Shown here piece by piece: positions 1 to 8,827 of a DNA stretch of 13,876 nucleotides (the stretch's first letter is position 1; every line of letters starts with the position of its first letter). The stretch covers positions 1 to 13,876 of the forward strand of contig PFJA01000071.1 of the NCBI GenBank assembly GCA_002782905.1, in the 5' to 3' direction. This DNA comes from Lysobacterales bacterium CG_4_10_14_3_um_filter_64_11 (GTDB lineage Bacteria > Pseudomonadota > Gammaproteobacteria > Xanthomonadales > Xanthomonadaceae). Below the pieces are notes generated by a model. It worked only from the letters and a program-made list of their open reading frames with translations. It made no database searches and was not told the DNA's origin. The position numbers and the translations under genes are program-made.

Positions 1-470
1 AAGGCGCCAAAATCGTGTTCGCCCAGCAATGCCTGGGCGGCGCGATGCATGGCGATTGCATCCAGCGCACGGCGTTCCCAGGCAAGGTAATCGCGACCGA
101 TCGCCGGCCGCACCGGTCGATTGCTGATGCGATAGCGATAGCGTCGCGCAACCGCCGAGAACCGCGCGTGAAACGCGTACGCCACCGGCACCGCCCACCG
201 CACGCTGACGGCGTGGCTCATGTGCGCATTGGCGCCCATCAACCACGCCCGCAGTGGCCGCTCGCACGGTGCATCAAAGTGCACCACCTGGCAACCGGCG
301 TGCACGCCGGCATCGGTGCGCCCGGCACAGGTTACCGCCAGTGGTGCATCGGCGACAAACGACAACGCCTGCTCCAGCGCCAGTTGCACGGTGTTGCCGT
401 GAGCAAGCCGCTGCCAACCCAGAAACCCACTACCGTCGTATTCGACACCCAACGCAATACGACCGATCAT
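1..470 (-). CDS. truA: tRNA pseudouridine synthase A, N-terminal 156 residues (partial)
   Basis: TruA isomerises uridines 38-40 of the tRNA anticodon arm to pseudouridine in the cytoplasm. Reading leftward from ATG 470-468 the protein begins MIGRIALGVEYDGSGFLGWQ, the usual TruA opening, and carries GRTDAGVHA at residues 50-58, in which Asp53 is the catalytic aspartate. The frame is still open at the window edge, inside the MHRAAQALLGEHDF stretch, so roughly the C-terminal 40% of a normal 260-270 residue enzyme lies outside. No good Shine-Dalgarno precedes the ATG. An in-frame GTG five codons upstream is an alternative start. The gene follows fimV by 81 bp on the same strand, an order (asd-fimV-truA) known from Pseudomonas and Xanthomonas, where trpF usually comes next. 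Identification is secure; the start is moderately so. Confidence 0.95.
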   Translation of the reverse strand, partial: MIGRIALGVEYDGSGFLGWQRLAHGNTVQLALEQALSFVADAPLAVTCAGRTDAGVHAGCQVVHFDAPCERPLRAWLMGANAHMSHAVSVRWAVPVAYAFHARFSAVARRYRYRISNRPVRPAIGRDYLAWERRALDAIAMHRAAQALLGEHDFGA

Positions 471-551
471 CGCTGCGCACGCCGCCACAGCATGCCAAGG
501 GCTGCGACCCCGGTGCCCGCGTGGCACCGATGATGGCAACCCGCGACCACG

Positions 552-2843
552 TCAGCGCAGATCGGCGAGCAAGCGCTCGGCGCGCAACCGCTGCGCCGCG
601 TTACCCTCGGTCAACACCTCATCGAGCAAGGCGTGGGCCGCTTCATTGTCACCAATATCAATGTATGCCTGCGCCAGGTCGAGCTTGGTTTCCGAGGCAT
701 CGTCAGTGCCGTCAGCGAGGCCATCGTCAGCGTCGTAGAGCGTGCCACTGCCGGCCGTGTCGGGCGCAGCGGCCGCTTGCAGCGATGCCTCATGCGCGGC
801 GGGCGACACCAGATCCTGGGCATTTGCTGCGCTGGCAGCCGCATCGCCATCATCCCAGGCCGATGTCGCGGACGACTCGGGCAGCGGAAGTGTGGCGTCC
901 AGATCGGCAAGCGCTCGCTCGAAATCTTCGTCCGAAGCGGCACTGGACTGCGCCTGCGCCGCGGCGGGCGCGCTCGGCGCATCGCCCAGGGCGTCACCAT
1001 CCGCGCCATCGTCAGCAGCTTGCGCCGGCGCAATCGCGAACAATGCATTGCCAGGCATCAGGCTATCGCCCATGGCGCATGCCTCGCGCCACTGCGGGCC
1101 ATTGGGATCGAGCACATGCGGCAACATGTCGGTGGCAGCATCTGCAAATGCTTCAGCCATGTCGTTGGCATGCAGGAAGCGCAGCAACGCCAGATGCGCT
1201 TCCAGTTGCTCCGGGCGCATCACTGCATTGGCACGCAACTCGCGCAGATGATCCTCATCGAACCCGGCCGGCGATTCACTGGCCTCAGCCGTTTCTGCTT
1301 GCGGGCTGGCGCGCAGGGCATCGATGCTGGCCGCCAGCGAACCGGCATCACTGCCACGCTTGCGCGCCGCGCCGACGCCGGAAGTGACCTTGGGCTTGCG
1401 CCGCAACAGCAACAAGCTGAGCAGGCCCACCACCAGAACGGCGATACCCGCCAGCGTCATGGTCTGCATGTACCAAGGTGTCGCCGGCGCCGCCGCAGGC
1501 GGCGGTGTGGGCGCTGGCGGTTTTTCGCCAGCCACCGTCGCCGGCCGGGTAACCGCTGCGCTCGGCGCAGCTGTCGTCTGGCTCGGCGCGGCAGCGGTAT
1601 CGGGAGCATCCGTGTCGGCAGCTACTGCCCCCGTATCGGCCGACGCAGCAGATGCGGCACGCTCGGCATCGGCCTTGCGCGCCTGTTCAAGCTCACGCAG
1701 GCGCTGTTGCAGGTCAGCCAATTCGCTGTCCTTGAGCGCAACCAGCTTGGTGTTGCTGTCGCGCAGCTTCTCCAGATCGGTAACCCGCGAGCGCAGCTCC
1801 TTGATCTCGCCATCGCGCGCCGCCAGATTTTCATGGGCCTCACTCAACTGCGCACGCAGTTCTGCGCCCTCGCCCGCGGCGCTGGCACCGGACTGGCTGG
1901 CGCGGGCCTGTGCGCCGGACGGCGGCACGATGCTGAGACGACCGTCGGCGGCCGGCGTGGCGCGCGCTGGCGCAGCGGCCGTTGCCGAGCGGCTGTCGAT
2001 CGGCTGCAATTGCGGCTCACGCGCATTCTGCCAGGCTTCGGTCTGCTCACGCACGATCGCGGCGGCATCGGCAGCGCTCAGCACTGCCAGTTCATCACTG
2101 CCAGGGATACGCAGGATGGCACCACGCTTGAGTTGATGGATATTGCCATCGATGAAGGCCGATGCATTGGCGCGCAACAAGGCCACCATCATCTGATTCA
2201 GGCCAACGCCGGCCGGGCGCAGGCGGTTGGCGATCTGCGACAGCGTCTGTCCACTGACGACCGGCCCGAACTGGCCGTTGCTGACCTGTGGCGAGCCGCT
2301 GGCCGGCAGCGATACCGCGGTCACCGTCGGCACCGCCGGCGGCACGGGCGCGTTCGGCAAGGGAGCGGGGACTGGCCGCGCCACGGTCGCAGGGGCCGCA
2401 ACGACACGCGCCGGACTGACCGGCGCGCGCGGCGACGGCGCCAGATAGGGCGGGTCCAGCAACACGCTGAACTCGCGAACCAGCTTGCCGCTGCCCCAAT
2501 CGGCTTCCAGCAGAAAACTCACGAACGGATCGTCAACCGGTTTGCTGGTGGACACGCGAATCACGTTTTCGCCGCGTTCATTGCGACCGACACTGAACTC
2601 GAGATTGGCGGCCAGGAACAAGGGCCGGTCCAGCCCAACCCGCGCAAACGCCTCGGGCGATGCCAGTGCCACCGACAACGAGTCCAATTCCCCCGGATTC
2701 GAGCTGGCGATCGGGATTTCCGCCAACAACGGTTGGCTCAAGCGCGACTTGACCTCGATCTGGCCCAGACCCAATGCCAGCAAGGGCCCGCTGGCCAGAG
2801 CCAGAGATACCGCCAGCGACAGTTGCAGCTTCGTTTGCTTCAC
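552..2843 (-). CDS. fimV: FimV-like polar hub / pilus assembly protein with LysM domain
   Basis: FimV is an inner-membrane, peptidoglycan-binding protein that organises the cell pole and supports type IV pilus secretin assembly and twitching. With the GTG start the protein has 763 residues: signal peptide (about 1-26, ending LLALGLGQ), conserved N-terminal region (about 25-135), a FimV-type LysM segment (about 192-250, FGPVVSGQTLSQIANRLRP through RANASAFIDGNIHQLKRGA), a coiled coil (about 322-396), Ala/Pro linkers, one membrane helix (about 462-482, followed by RRKPK), a long acidic region, and the FimV C-terminal helical motif (last 46 residues, KLDLAQAYIDIGDNEAAHAL). Start choice: GGGGAG lies 7 bases before GTG 2843, while ATG 2849 is only one base from it; a GTG at 2891 would add an unlikely cytoplasmic extension ahead of the signal peptide. 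It sits between asd and truA, as in related genomes. Shorter than Pseudomonas aeruginosa FimV (about 920 residues). Confidence 0.93.
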   Translation of the reverse strand: MKQTKLQLSLAVSLALASGPLLALGLGQIEVKSRLSQPLLAEIPIASSNPGELDSLSVALASPEAFARVGLDRPLFLAANLEFSVGRNERGENVIRVSTSKPVDDPFVSFLLEADWGSGKLVREFSVLLDPPYLAPSPRAPVSPARVVAAPATVARPVPAPLPNAPVPPAVPTVTAVSLPASGSPQVSNGQFGPVVSGQTLSQIANRLRPAGVGLNQMMVALLRANASAFIDGNIHQLKRGAILRIPGSDELAVLSAADAAAIVREQTEAWQNAREPQLQPIDSRSATAAAPARATPAADGRLSIVPPSGAQARASQSGASAAGEGAELRAQLSEAHENLAARDGEIKELRSRVTDLEKLRDSNTKLVALKDSELADLQQRLRELEQARKADAERAASAASADTGAVAADTDAPDTAAAPSQTTAAPSAAVTRPATVAGEKPPAPTPPPAAAPATPWYMQTMTLAGIAVLVVGLLSLLLLRRKPKVTSGVGAARKRGSDAGSLAASIDALRASPQAETAEASESPAGFDEDHLRELRANAVMRPEQLEAHLALLRFLHANDMAEAFADAATDMLPHVLDPNGPQWREACAMGDSLMPGNALFAIAPAQAADDGADGDALGDAPSAPAAAQAQSSAASDEDFERALADLDATLPLPESSATSAWDDGDAAASAANAQDLVSPAAHEASLQAAAAPDTAGSGTLYDADDGLADGTDDASETKLDLAQAYIDIGDNEAAHALLDEVLTEGNAAQRLRAERLLADLR

Positions 2844-2974
2844 CTGCATTCTCCCCGGTAACCACTGGTGTCGCCCATGGTGGGCGTGCACCGTCCCTTC
2901 ATCAATCTGCCACGCGGCACAACCGTGCCTCGCCGTGAGTCAATGCCATCCCGCCACACGACAACACTATACGT

Positions 2975-3993
<1,019 letters not shown>

Positions 3994-3994
<1 letters not shown>

Positions 3995-5130
3995 TACTTG
4001 CTTCCTTCGTGGTGCGCATCGTTCAGGTTGGCCGCTGCGGCAGCGGCTATGCGCGGCGATACCGCGCCAACATCGGCGCACTGGGCGCGGTGACGCAGCG
4101 CTTGATCCATCAACACCAGCGCCATCATCGCCTCGCAGATCGGCGGCGCACGCAAGCCGACACACGGGTCGTGCCGGCCGGTGGTGACCACGGCAACCGG
4201 CGCACCATCAAGATCGATACCACGTGCCGGCAGGCGCAGGCTGGACGTGGGCTTGAAAGCCACCGAGCAGCACACGCTCTGGCCACTGGAAATGCCACCG
4301 AGAATACCGCCGGCATGGTTGCTCAAAAACCCTTGCGGCAGCATTTCGTCACGATGCTCGCTGCCGTGCTGCGCCACGCTGGCAAAGCCGTCGCCAATTT
4401 CCACGCCCTTGACGGCATTGATCGACATCATCGCCGCCGCCACTTCGGCGTCGAGTTTGCCATAGATCGGTTCGCCCCAGCCCGGCGGCACCGCGATCGC
4501 CTGCACATCCACCCGTGCGCCGACCGAATCGCCGGACTTGCGCAGCGCATCGAGATATTTTTCCAGCTCCGACACCTGCGCGGCATCCGGCCAGAACAGA
4601 CCATTGTCTTCAACCACCGCCCAATCGACGGCCGCTGGCTGCAAGGTACCAACCGCGGCCATGCGGGCACGCACCTGAATGCCGTACTGCTGCGCCAGCC
4701 AGCGTTTGGCGATGACACCAGCGGCAACGCGCATCGTGGTCTCACGTGCCGAACTGCGGCCACCGCCACGCGGATCGCGGATGCCGTATTTCTGCCAGTA
4801 GGTGTAATCGGCGTGACCGGGCCGGAATTGCTGCGCGATGGCGACGTAATCCTTGCTGCGCGCGTCGGTGTTGCGGATCAGCAACGCAATCGGGGTGCCG
4901 GTGGTGAGGCCCTCGTAGACTCCGGACAGTATTTCCACGGCATCGGCCTCGTGGCGTTGCGATACATGCCGCGATTTGCCGGTGGCACGGCGCGCCAGAT
5001 CGCTGGCAAACAGCTCCGCGCTCAGTGCAAGCCCCGGCGGGCAGCCATCCACCACGCAGCCAATCGCCGGCCCGTGGCTTTCGCCAAAGGTGGTGACGCT
5101 CAGCAATTTCCCGAATGTGTTGCTTGACAT
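3994..5130 (-). CDS. aroC: Chorismate synthase
   Basis: AroC removes phosphate and a proton from EPSP to give chorismate, the branch point to aromatic amino acids and folate, using reduced FMN. The 378-residue protein opens MSSNTFGKLLSVTTFGESHG. Visible signatures are GESHGPAIGCVVDGCP (16-31), RPGHADYTYWQKYG with conserved H106, RGGGRSSARETT (121-132) and, toward the C-terminus, GRHDPCVGLRAPPICEAM. Length and motifs are normal for the bacterial enzyme. The ATG at 5130 has only a weak GGA six bases upstream. The stop codon TAA shares its last base with the asd ATG. It lies 168 bp downstream of prmB on the same strand, with a palindromic repeat in the gap, so it may be read from prmB or from its own promoter; I see no clear promoter. 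Confidence 0.97.
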
Positions 5131-5186
5131 ACGTTATCCATCGTTGGCGTGAAACGCTGAACGGGTCGTCATTGCGAGGAAAGGCG

Positions 5187-5275
5187 TAGCCTGGATTAGG
5201 CCGCAGGCCGAAATCCGGGACCGGGCCAACGCCCGAACCCACTCCCGGAATACGCGCTGCGCGCTACTCCGGGCG
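5187..5275. repeat. Bimeric REP-like palindromic repeat, copy A
   Basis: The gap between prmB and aroC holds two imperfect hairpins separated by a short GC stem. Hairpin 1 (5190-5219) pairs CCTGGATT with AATCCGGG around the inner GGCC-GCA-GGCC stem. Hairpin 2 (5244-5273) pairs CCCGGA with TCCGGG around GCGC-TGC-GCGC. Between them CGGGC-CAAC-GCCCG (5222-5235) can also pair. Just upstream, 5168-5180 reads GTCATTGCGAGGA, a string I know as the opening of another common bacterial intergenic repeat. Copy B at 7795-7888 is the same structure in inverse orientation. No T-run follows any stem, so a Rho-independent terminator is unlikely. The remainder of 5131-5298 shows nothing else. Such repeats are usually mobilised by REP-associated transposases, none of which is in this window. 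Confidence 0.75.
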
Positions 5276-5298
5276 ACAACGCCGCGCCCGGCCACCCG

Positions 5299-6213
5299 TC
5301 AACGCGCATCCGCCAACGCCTTGATTCGTTCATGATGATGCACCAGATCATCGCGTTCGATCACGAACACACCCATCTGGCCCACCCGGAACTCGAACCA
5401 CGCGAACGGCAGCTCCGGCAGCAATGCCACCAGCGCCTGCTCGCTCTCGCCCACTTCGCAAATCAGCAGCCCGTTGTCGCTCAGATGCGCCGGCGCGTCG
5501 CGCAGTATCTTCAGTGCCAGATCGAGGCCGTCATCACCGGCGCGCAAACCCAGCTCCGGCTCATGCGCGTATTCCGCCGGCAAGGCATCGGTTTGTGCGT
5601 GGGTGACATAGGGCGGATTGCTGACGATCAGATCGTAAACCTCGCCCGCCACCGCCGCGAACAGATCCGAGTGCAGCAGGCGGCAGTTGTGCACGGCAAA
5701 GCGCTCGCGGTTTTCTTCGGCCAGCGCCAGCGCCGTAACACTCAGGTCGATACCGTCCACGTCCCAATCCGGCCGATAATGCGCCATCGCCAGCGCGATA
5801 CACCCTGAACCGGTACACAGGTCCAGCACCCGATGCACCTCACGCTCGCCGAGCCACGGCTCGAAGCCGGCCTCGATCAGCTCGGCGATCGGTGAGCGCG
5901 GCACCAGCGCACGTGGGTCGCTCTTGAAACTCAGCCCGGCGAACCAGGCCTCGCCAGTGAGATAACAGGCCGGAATACGTTCATTGATGCGGCGCTCGAA
6001 CAGCGTCAGCACCGCAGCCTTTTCGTCGGCCAACAAGCGCGCCTGACCGTAGGCCGGGCTCAAGTCGTGCGGCAGATGCAGGGCATGCAACACCAGTTGC
6101 GTGGCTTCATCCAGCGCATTGTCGTAGCTGTGCCCAAAGCTCAGCCCGGCACCGGCAAAACGGCTGGCACCGTAACGGATGAAGTCGATAATCGTCGTGA
6201 GCTGGTCGCGCAT
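5299..6213 (-). CDS. prmB: Ribosomal protein uL3 glutamine methyltransferase
   Basis: PrmB transfers a methyl group from SAM to a glutamine of ribosomal protein L3. The 304-residue protein has a helical N-terminal substrate domain (1-110, including FGHSYDNALDEA and ACYLTGEAWFAGL, a PrmB hallmark), the SAM-binding DLCTGSGCIA (131-140) and the catalytic NPPY (199-202). That pattern and the length (E. coli 310) favour PrmB over the release-factor enzyme PrmC. The start at ATG 6213 matches the family N-terminus (MRDQLTTIIDFIRYGASRF). The frame is open 95 codons further, but that part runs antisense through the SCO gene and is not family sequence. No Shine-Dalgarno is evident; in-frame GTG 6219 and TTG 6216 are alternatives. 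It is divergent from the SCO/psd pair, with a TATACT hexamer at 6245-6240 as a possible -10. Confidence 0.94.
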   Translation of the reverse strand: MRDQLTTIIDFIRYGASRFAGAGLSFGHSYDNALDEATQLVLHALHLPHDLSPAYGQARLLADEKAAVLTLFERRINERIPACYLTGEAWFAGLSFKSDPRALVPRSPIAELIEAGFEPWLGEREVHRVLDLCTGSGCIALAMAHYRPDWDVDGIDLSVTALALAEENRERFAVHNCRLLHSDLFAAVAGEVYDLIVSNPPYVTHAQTDALPAEYAHEPELGLRAGDDGLDLALKILRDAPAHLSDNGLLICEVGESEQALVALLPELPFAWFEFRVGQMGVFVIERDDLVHHHERIKALADAR

Positions 6214-6258
6214 CAACACAAACCCGGCATAAACCGGAAAGTATACCGGGCGCAAGGC

Positions 6259-6264
6259 TATAAT
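6259..6264 (+). promoter_or_regulatory. Candidate -10 box for the SCO/psd operon
   Basis: A perfect TATAAT lies only seven bases before the ATG of the SCO gene, so transcription would begin at or next to the start codon. The -35 position at 16-18 bp spacing (GGAAAG region, 6235-6241) is poor. On the other strand TATACT (6245-6240) could serve prmB. The gap 6214-6271 is therefore a compact divergent promoter region. Inferred from sequence only. Confidence 0.45.
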
Positions 6265-6271
6265 TCGCATC

Positions 6272-6940
6272 ATGATCCGAAATTCAGAACACGGCTTCAT
6301 CAGCCGCCCCACCCTGCTGATCCTGATTGCTGCGCTGGCCGCCGGCCTCGGCCTGTGGGCGGCGCAACCCTTGCTGTACAGCAAGGGCAATCCGCTCCCG
6401 GTCGTCAGCATCACCACGCTGCTGCCAACACCGCGTGCCATTCCGGCCTTCGCGTTGATCGGCGCCGGTGGTGAACCGTTCACGTTCAACGAGATCAAGG
6501 GCCGCTGGACGCTGGTATTTGTCGGTTTTACTCACTGCCCGGACGTCTGCCCGACCACACTGTCCGATTTGGGCAGTGCCGCGAAACTCTGGGCGACAAG
6601 CCTGCCTGAAGCGCAGCGCCCGCGTATTCTCTTCGTATCGGCCGATCCCGAGCGCGATAGCCCCGACCGCACCCAGGAATACGCCCGCTTTTTCAGCCCC
6701 GATGCGATCGGGGTCACCGGCGATCTGCCGGCGCTGGAAGCGTTTGCCCGCAGTCTGGGCATGGTGTTCATGAAAGTCCCCGCTGCCGCAGGTGAGGACC
6801 CGGCCAACTACAGCATCGATCACTCGGCACACATCACCCTGCTCGACCCGCACGGCCGGTTCGCCGGCCTGATCCGCCCACCGCATCCACCGGCCGCGAT
6901 CGCCAAGGACCTGATCGCCATCGTGCAGCAAACGCCATGA
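6272..6940 (+). CDS. SCO1/SenC family copper-binding protein
   Basis: SCO proteins are membrane-anchored, thioredoxin-like copper chaperones that help build the CuA site of cytochrome c oxidase, or act in redox defence. The 222-residue protein has an N-terminal membrane anchor (about 13-36, RPTLLILIAALAAGLGLWAA) and a thioredoxin fold facing the periplasm. Copper ligands are C89 and C93 in THCPDVCPTT and H184 in SIDHSAHITL. SADPERDSPD (123-132) is also typical. The ATG at 6272 is needed to keep the anchor; no Shine-Dalgarno precedes it and a TATAAT sits seven bases upstream, suggesting a leaderless message. The stop overlaps the psd start as ATGA, so the two are translationally coupled. No oxidase genes are nearby, so the exact client is unknown. 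Confidence 0.93.
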   Translation: MIRNSEHGFISRPTLLILIAALAAGLGLWAAQPLLYSKGNPLPVVSITTLLPTPRAIPAFALIGAGGEPFTFNEIKGRWTLVFVGFTHCPDVCPTTLSDLGSAAKLWATSLPEAQRPRILFVSADPERDSPDRTQEYARFFSPDAIGVTGDLPALEAFARSLGMVFMKVPAAAGEDPANYSIDHSAHITLLDPHGRFAGLIRPPHPPAAIAKDLIAIVQQTP

Positions 6941-7797
6941 AGCCGTCGGTTGCCTTGCAATACCTGTTGCCGCACCGGCTGGTGTCGCGCCTGGCTTATG
7001 CGGTGGCGCGCTGGCGTTGGCGGCCTTTCAAGCGCGCGCTGATCAACGCGGTGGTGCGTCGATTCGATGTCGATCTGGCCGAGGCGGAGCACCCTGATCC
7101 CGAGCATTACCCACACTTCAACGCATTTTTCACCCGCGCACTCAAACATGGCGCACGCCACGCCGACAGCAACCCGCTCGTCGTGCTGAGCCCGGCCGAC
7201 GGCAAAATCAGCCAGGCCGGACGCATTCAATCCGGGCGCATTGTGCAGGCCAAGGGGCAGTGGTTCAGCGCCGCCGAATTGCTGGGCGACGACAACGCTG
7301 CGGCCGTTTATGGCGAGGGTGATTTCGTCAACATCTATCTGTCGCCGCGCGACTACCACCGCGTGCATCTGCCGATGGCCGGCACCTTGCGCGAAACCCT
7401 GCATATCCCGGGCCGCCTGTTCAGCGTGGCGCCGTGGGCGGTGCGCGCGATACCGCGTTTATTCGCGCGCAATGAACGCCTGGTGTGCCACTTCGACACC
7501 ACGCACGGGCCGCTATGCGTGGTGATGGTCGGTGCGATGCTGGTATCGGGCGTGGAAACGGTATGGGGCGGCGAGGAAATCCCGCCGTATGCAAGCCACC
7601 CACGGCCACGCGACTGGCGCGGCAAAGGCATCACACTGGCCCGTTTCGCCGAGATGGCCCGCTTCAATTACGGCTCCACCGTGATCGTGTTGTGGCCCGC
7701 CAACACGGTGGCGCTGGACACGCTGGGCAGCGATCAGGCGGTGCAGGTGGGTGAACGCATCGGCGTGTTGCGAGCCGCAGAGCCCGCGCCCTTGTAG
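6937..7797 (+). CDS. psd: Phosphatidylserine decarboxylase proenzyme
   Basis: Psd decarboxylates phosphatidylserine to phosphatidylethanolamine at the inner membrane. The 286-residue proenzyme cuts itself and turns a serine into the pyruvoyl cofactor. The cleavage motif is GST with S247 (FNYGSTVIVL; E. coli has LGST, so a Tyr replaces the Leu). Conserved residues matching the self-cleavage triad are D88 (SPADGK) and H144 (RDYHRVHLP). FNAFFTRAL (61-69) is the usual N-terminal signature. The ATG overlaps the SCO stop (ATGA). The stop TAG (7795-7797) is at the same time the first three bases of a palindromic repeat, so the last few residues may have been changed by repeat insertion; the protein is close to normal length. 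Confidence 0.95.
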   Translation: MKPSVALQYLLPHRLVSRLAYAVARWRWRPFKRALINAVVRRFDVDLAEAEHPDPEHYPHFNAFFTRALKHGARHADSNPLVVLSPADGKISQAGRIQSGRIVQAKGQWFSAAELLGDDNAAAVYGEGDFVNIYLSPRDYHRVHLPMAGTLRETLHIPGRLFSVAPWAVRAIPRLFARNERLVCHFDTTHGPLCVVMVGAMLVSGVETVWGGEEIPPYASHPRPRDWRGKGITLARFAEMARFNYGSTVIVLWPANTVALDTLGSDQAVQVGERIGVLRAAEPAPL

Positions 7798-7888
7798 CCC
7801 GGTTTCGCGCGCGGCGCGCAACCCGGGTTTGCGCAACACCATCGCCACCAGACCCCGGGTTTCGGCCGTGCGGCCTCACTCCGGGCTA
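7795..7888. repeat. Bimeric REP-like palindromic repeat, copy B (inverted relative to copy A)
   Basis: The element is bounded by a perfect 8-base inverted repeat, TAGCCCGG (7795-7802) and CCGGGCTA (7881-7888). Inside are two hairpins, one around GCGCGC-GG-CGCGC and one around GGCC-GTGC-GGCC. Read on the minus strand it follows copy A closely: TAGCC(C/T)GGA, then AGGCCGCA, GGCCGAAA and CCGGG in the same order and spacing, with a divergent middle. It fills the gap between the convergent psd and arginase genes and provides the psd stop codon. It may limit read-through or protect 3' ends, but there is no T-run. Confidence 0.75.
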
Positions 7889-7897
7889 CCGGCCCGC

Positions 7898-8827
7898 TCA
7901 GCCGGCGCCGCGCCGCCGCATCAGTGTGGATTTGCCGAACAGGCTTTCAACCAGATCCACCGCCAGTATCGCGGTGCGGTTGCGCTTATCGAATGCCGGA
8001 TTGAGCTCCATGATGTCGAGCGATGCCAGCAAGCCGGTGTCGGCCAGCAACTCCATCACCAATTGCGCTTCGCGGTAATTCGGCCCGCCCTTTACCGTGG
8101 TACCCACACCGGGCGCGATTGCCGGGTCGAGAAAATCGACATCGAAGCTGACATGCAGATGGGTGTCGTCATCAATGCCATCGAGCGCCTGCATCATCGC
8201 CTGGCGCATGCCGAACTCATCGATGTAGCGCATGTCGTAAATGTCGAGATCGACATCGTGCACCAGCCGTTTTTCGCCGGCATCGACCGAACGAATGCCG
8301 ATTTGCCGGAACACCGATGGATGCACCGCCGGCACACTGCCGCCGATATTCACCAACTCGTCGGGCCCATTACCGCACAGGCAGGCCACCGGCATGCCAT
8401 GGATATTGCCGGACGGTGTCAGCGTGCTGGTGTTGAAATCGGCATGGGCATCGAGCCACAGCACGCGCAGGCTCTTGCCACGTTCGCGGCACCAGCGCGC
8501 GACCGCGCTGATGCTGCCGATTGCCAGGCAATGATCGCCACCGAGCACCACCGGCAGGCGATCCGCGGCAAGCTGCGCGTAGACCGCGTGCATCAACGCT
8601 TGGTTCCATGCCACCACTTCCGGCAGATGGCGATAGCCATTGCTCGGCGGCTGCCACGGATTCAACGGACCACTGATGTTGCCGGTGTCGAGCACGCTGC
8701 ATCCCCGGCTCACCAGGGCCGCCTCGATACCAGCGACGCGCAACGCCTCAGGCCCCATCGACGCACCACGATGCCCGGCACCGATATCAGTCGGCGCACC
8801 GATCAAGGCAACGGTGCGTGCCGTCAC
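7898..8827 (-). CDS. rocF: Arginase
   Basis: Arginase hydrolyses arginine to ornithine and urea in the cytoplasm. The 309-residue protein has the complete binuclear manganese site of the ureohydrolase family: H99 (GGDHCLAIGS), D126, H128 and D130 (WLDAHADFN), and D229 and D231 (SFDVDFLDP). LIGAPTDIGAGHRGASMGPE at the N-terminus, SGNIHGMP (139-146) and PGVGTTVKGG point to arginase rather than agmatinase or formimidoylglutamase. The start is GTG 8827, which overlaps the stop of the upstream rhodanese gene as GTGA, so its translation is coupled to that gene. No ornithine- or urea-using genes are adjacent. A palindromic repeat follows its 3' end. Confidence 0.93.
   Translation of the reverse strand: MTARTVALIGAPTDIGAGHRGASMGPEALRVAGIEAALVSRGCSVLDTGNISGPLNPWQPPSNGYRHLPEVVAWNQALMHAVYAQLAADRLPVVLGGDHCLAIGSISAVARWCRERGKSLRVLWLDAHADFNTSTLTPSGNIHGMPVACLCGNGPDELVNIGGSVPAVHPSVFRQIGIRSVDAGEKRLVHDVDLDIYDMRYIDEFGMRQAMMQALDGIDDDTHLHVSFDVDFLDPAIAPGVGTTVKGGPNYREAQLVMELLADTGLLASLDIMELNPAFDKRNRTAILAVDLVESLFGKSTLMRRRGAG

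Noticed and set aside
633..2861. A 742-codon open frame on the plus strand, antisense to fimV.
   Set aside because: It is Arg/Gln/His-rich with no domain, and mirrors the GC-skewed codon use of fimV, whose product has clear family motifs.
2916..2929. GGCAC-AACC-GTGCC hairpin between asd and fimV as a terminator.
   Set aside because: Stem of only five pairs and no T-run on either strand.
3995..4165. A 57-residue N-terminal extension of asd.
   Set aside because: It lies within aroC, and the family start at 3994 has a good ribosome site and the TAATG coupling.
5222..5235. CGGGC-CAAC-GCCCG stem upstream of aroC as an attenuator.
   Set aside because: It is part of the palindromic repeat, no leader peptide or T-run accompanies it.
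6214..6498. A 95-residue N-terminal extension of prmB into the SCO gene.
   Set aside because: The extension is antisense SCO sequence and the PrmB family begins at ATG 6213.
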